Shown here piece by piece: positions 5,796 through 6,640 of a DNA stretch of 6,640 bases; positions within the stretch are counted from its first letter, which is position 1; every line of letters starts with the position of its first letter. Under the pieces are notes generated by a model. It saw only the letters and a program-made list of their open reading frames with translations. It did no database searches and was not told the origin of the DNA. The stretch is from an uncultured bacterium (lineage in GTDB: Bacteria > Actinomycetota > Coriobacteriia > Coriobacteriales > Coriobacteriaceae). Position numbers and translations under genes: made by a program. The DNA lies in contig CAJMOL010000085.1 of assembly GCA_905215095.1 (NCBI GenBank), forward strand, positions 1-6,640, written 5' to 3'.

Positions 5796-6640
5796 CTAGG
5801 CCTGATCGGCACCTGAGGTCTCCAAACCGATCAAACGGAACGGGTCGGCCACGCCACCGATCGACTTTTGGAGCTCGCGCTGGCGCTGTGAATCTTGCAC
5901 CGCCTGCATCGTCAGCACGCGACGGGCCTCATCGTCGAGTGAACGGTCCTGACGCAACTTGGCCTGCGCGGCTCGCATGCGACGTTTGATGGTGTAGAGC
6001 TCGAGCGTATCGAGCATAAAGACGATATTCGTCTCGGTCGGGTGCTTGCTCGTCGCCGAGATGCGCCCGGCGCTGACAAGCGACGCCGCCTCGGGACACA
6101 CCGCCCGCGCCGCATCCATGCATGCCGCAGGATCGGTTCCCGGCGGCGTTGCCAGCACGGCCCACGCAATGGACTCGTGACGCGGGTCGACCCACTCGAT
6201 AGAACAAATGCGATCGGCATACGTGCGGAACAGATCGGGGTAGCTCGTGAGCATCGTCAGCAGCTCGCGCTCCCCCGCCAGGGATTTCCGCTCCAGATCG
6301 GTCAAAACGATCGGCATCGACGGAGCTGCCGCCGCGCTTGAACTATCGGCAACGGACGCAGCGCTTTCCACCCCCGCTGGCACATCGATTGGCGGCAGAT
6401 CCTCGTCGGCCTCCACCGGCGCGGCCCCATAGGCATCAAGCGGAACGTAGTCGTACGGGTCCTCCTCGACCGGTGCGGACACCGGCGGCGTTGCACCCGC
6501 GGCCCAGGCACCGCGAGACGTCCCCTGCGAACCAGACGCCCGACCGCCCGCGCTGCCCGCGCGCTCAGCTTGCACGCGTTGACGCTCGTAGTTCTGCTCA
6601 CGCCGGCGCTCGGCATCCTCACGCTTGGCGACATCGCGAA
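5796..6640 (-). CDS. dnaG: DNA primase DnaG, C-terminal part (5' end outside the window)
   Basis: The last 280 residues of a protein continuing past the window edge. DnaG makes RNA primers at the replication fork, and its C-terminal domain binds the DnaB helicase. Visible parts, counted from the window edge, are a charged helix (1-28, Arg/Glu/Gln-rich), a low-complexity linker rich in Ala, Pro, Ser, Asp and Glu (about 29-110), and an alpha-helical domain (about 113-265) with ERELLTMLTSYPDLF and EWVDPRHESIAWAVL, followed by long helices containing YTIKRRMRAAQAKL. This pattern matches the C-terminal domain of actinobacterial primases. The zinc-binding and TOPRIM catalytic domains are upstream and unseen, so the call rests on this C-terminal resemblance and on the position just ahead of rpoD, a very common dnaG-rpoD arrangement. 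The GTG at 6575 is an internal codon, not the start. Confidence 0.82.
   Translation of the reverse strand, partial: RDVAKREDAERRREQNYERQRVQAERAGSAGGRASGSQGTSRGAWAAGATPPVSAPVEEDPYDYVPLDAYGAAPVEADEDLPPIDVPAGVESAASVADSSSAAAAPSMPIVLTDLERKSLAGERELLTMLTSYPDLFRTYADRICSIEWVDPRHESIAWAVLATPPGTDPAACMDAARAVCPEAASLVSAGRISATSKHPTETNIVFMLDTLELYTIKRRMRAAQAKLRQDRSLDDEARRVLTMQAVQDSQRQRELQKSIGGVADPFRLIGLETSGADQA

Overview
The window looks like ordinary chromosomal core DNA from a GC-rich actinobacterium, most likely a member of the Coriobacteriia (Collinsella/Olsenella-like). The reasons are the actinobacterial-style dnaG C-terminus directly ahead of a primary sigma factor with an acidic-then-basic N-terminus, and the asp23-fakA-recG gene order. 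The genus is inferred from recalled protein style, not from a search. Every gene I can support lies on the minus strand, so transcription runs from high to low coordinates.

Layout in transcription order. The window opens inside the 3' part of dnaG (6640-5796, primase C-terminal region). A 110-base gap with a possible internal promoter leads to rpoD (5685-4345, primary sigma factor, GTG start), which ends in a GC-rich hairpin (4335-4301). A 56-base element made of a perfect 20-bp inverted repeat follows (4296-4241). Next is an independent transcription unit for tRNA-Asn(GTT): AT-rich upstream tract, consensus promoter, tRNA with encoded CCA (4156-4082), and an intrinsic terminator (4075-4046). 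After about 160 bases holding a tentative promoter and a small leader hairpin comes a three-gene cluster: asp23/Gls24-family gene (3886-3530, GTG start with a strong ribosome binding site), fakA-like DAK2/DegV-fold kinase gene (3502-1841) and recG (1831 to beyond base 1, 3' end missing). The last two are separated by only 9 bases.

How the genes work together. dnaG and rpoD are the replication-priming and housekeeping-transcription pair often found adjacent in bacteria. The second cluster combines a small envelope/alkaline-shock-type protein, a kinase that phosphorylates exogenous fatty acids on a FakB carrier, and the RecG fork-remodelling helicase. The fakA-recG spacing suggests translational coupling. 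This clustering resembles yloU-yloV-recG of Firmicutes.

I found no defence system, phage, transposase gene or CRISPR array. The most interesting non-coding object is the 20-bp perfect inverted repeat between rpoD and tRNA-Asn, which looks like a REP/MITE-type dispersed element. Very long open frames on the plus strand (up to about 3.2 kb) are antisense shadows of the real genes and are rejected below.
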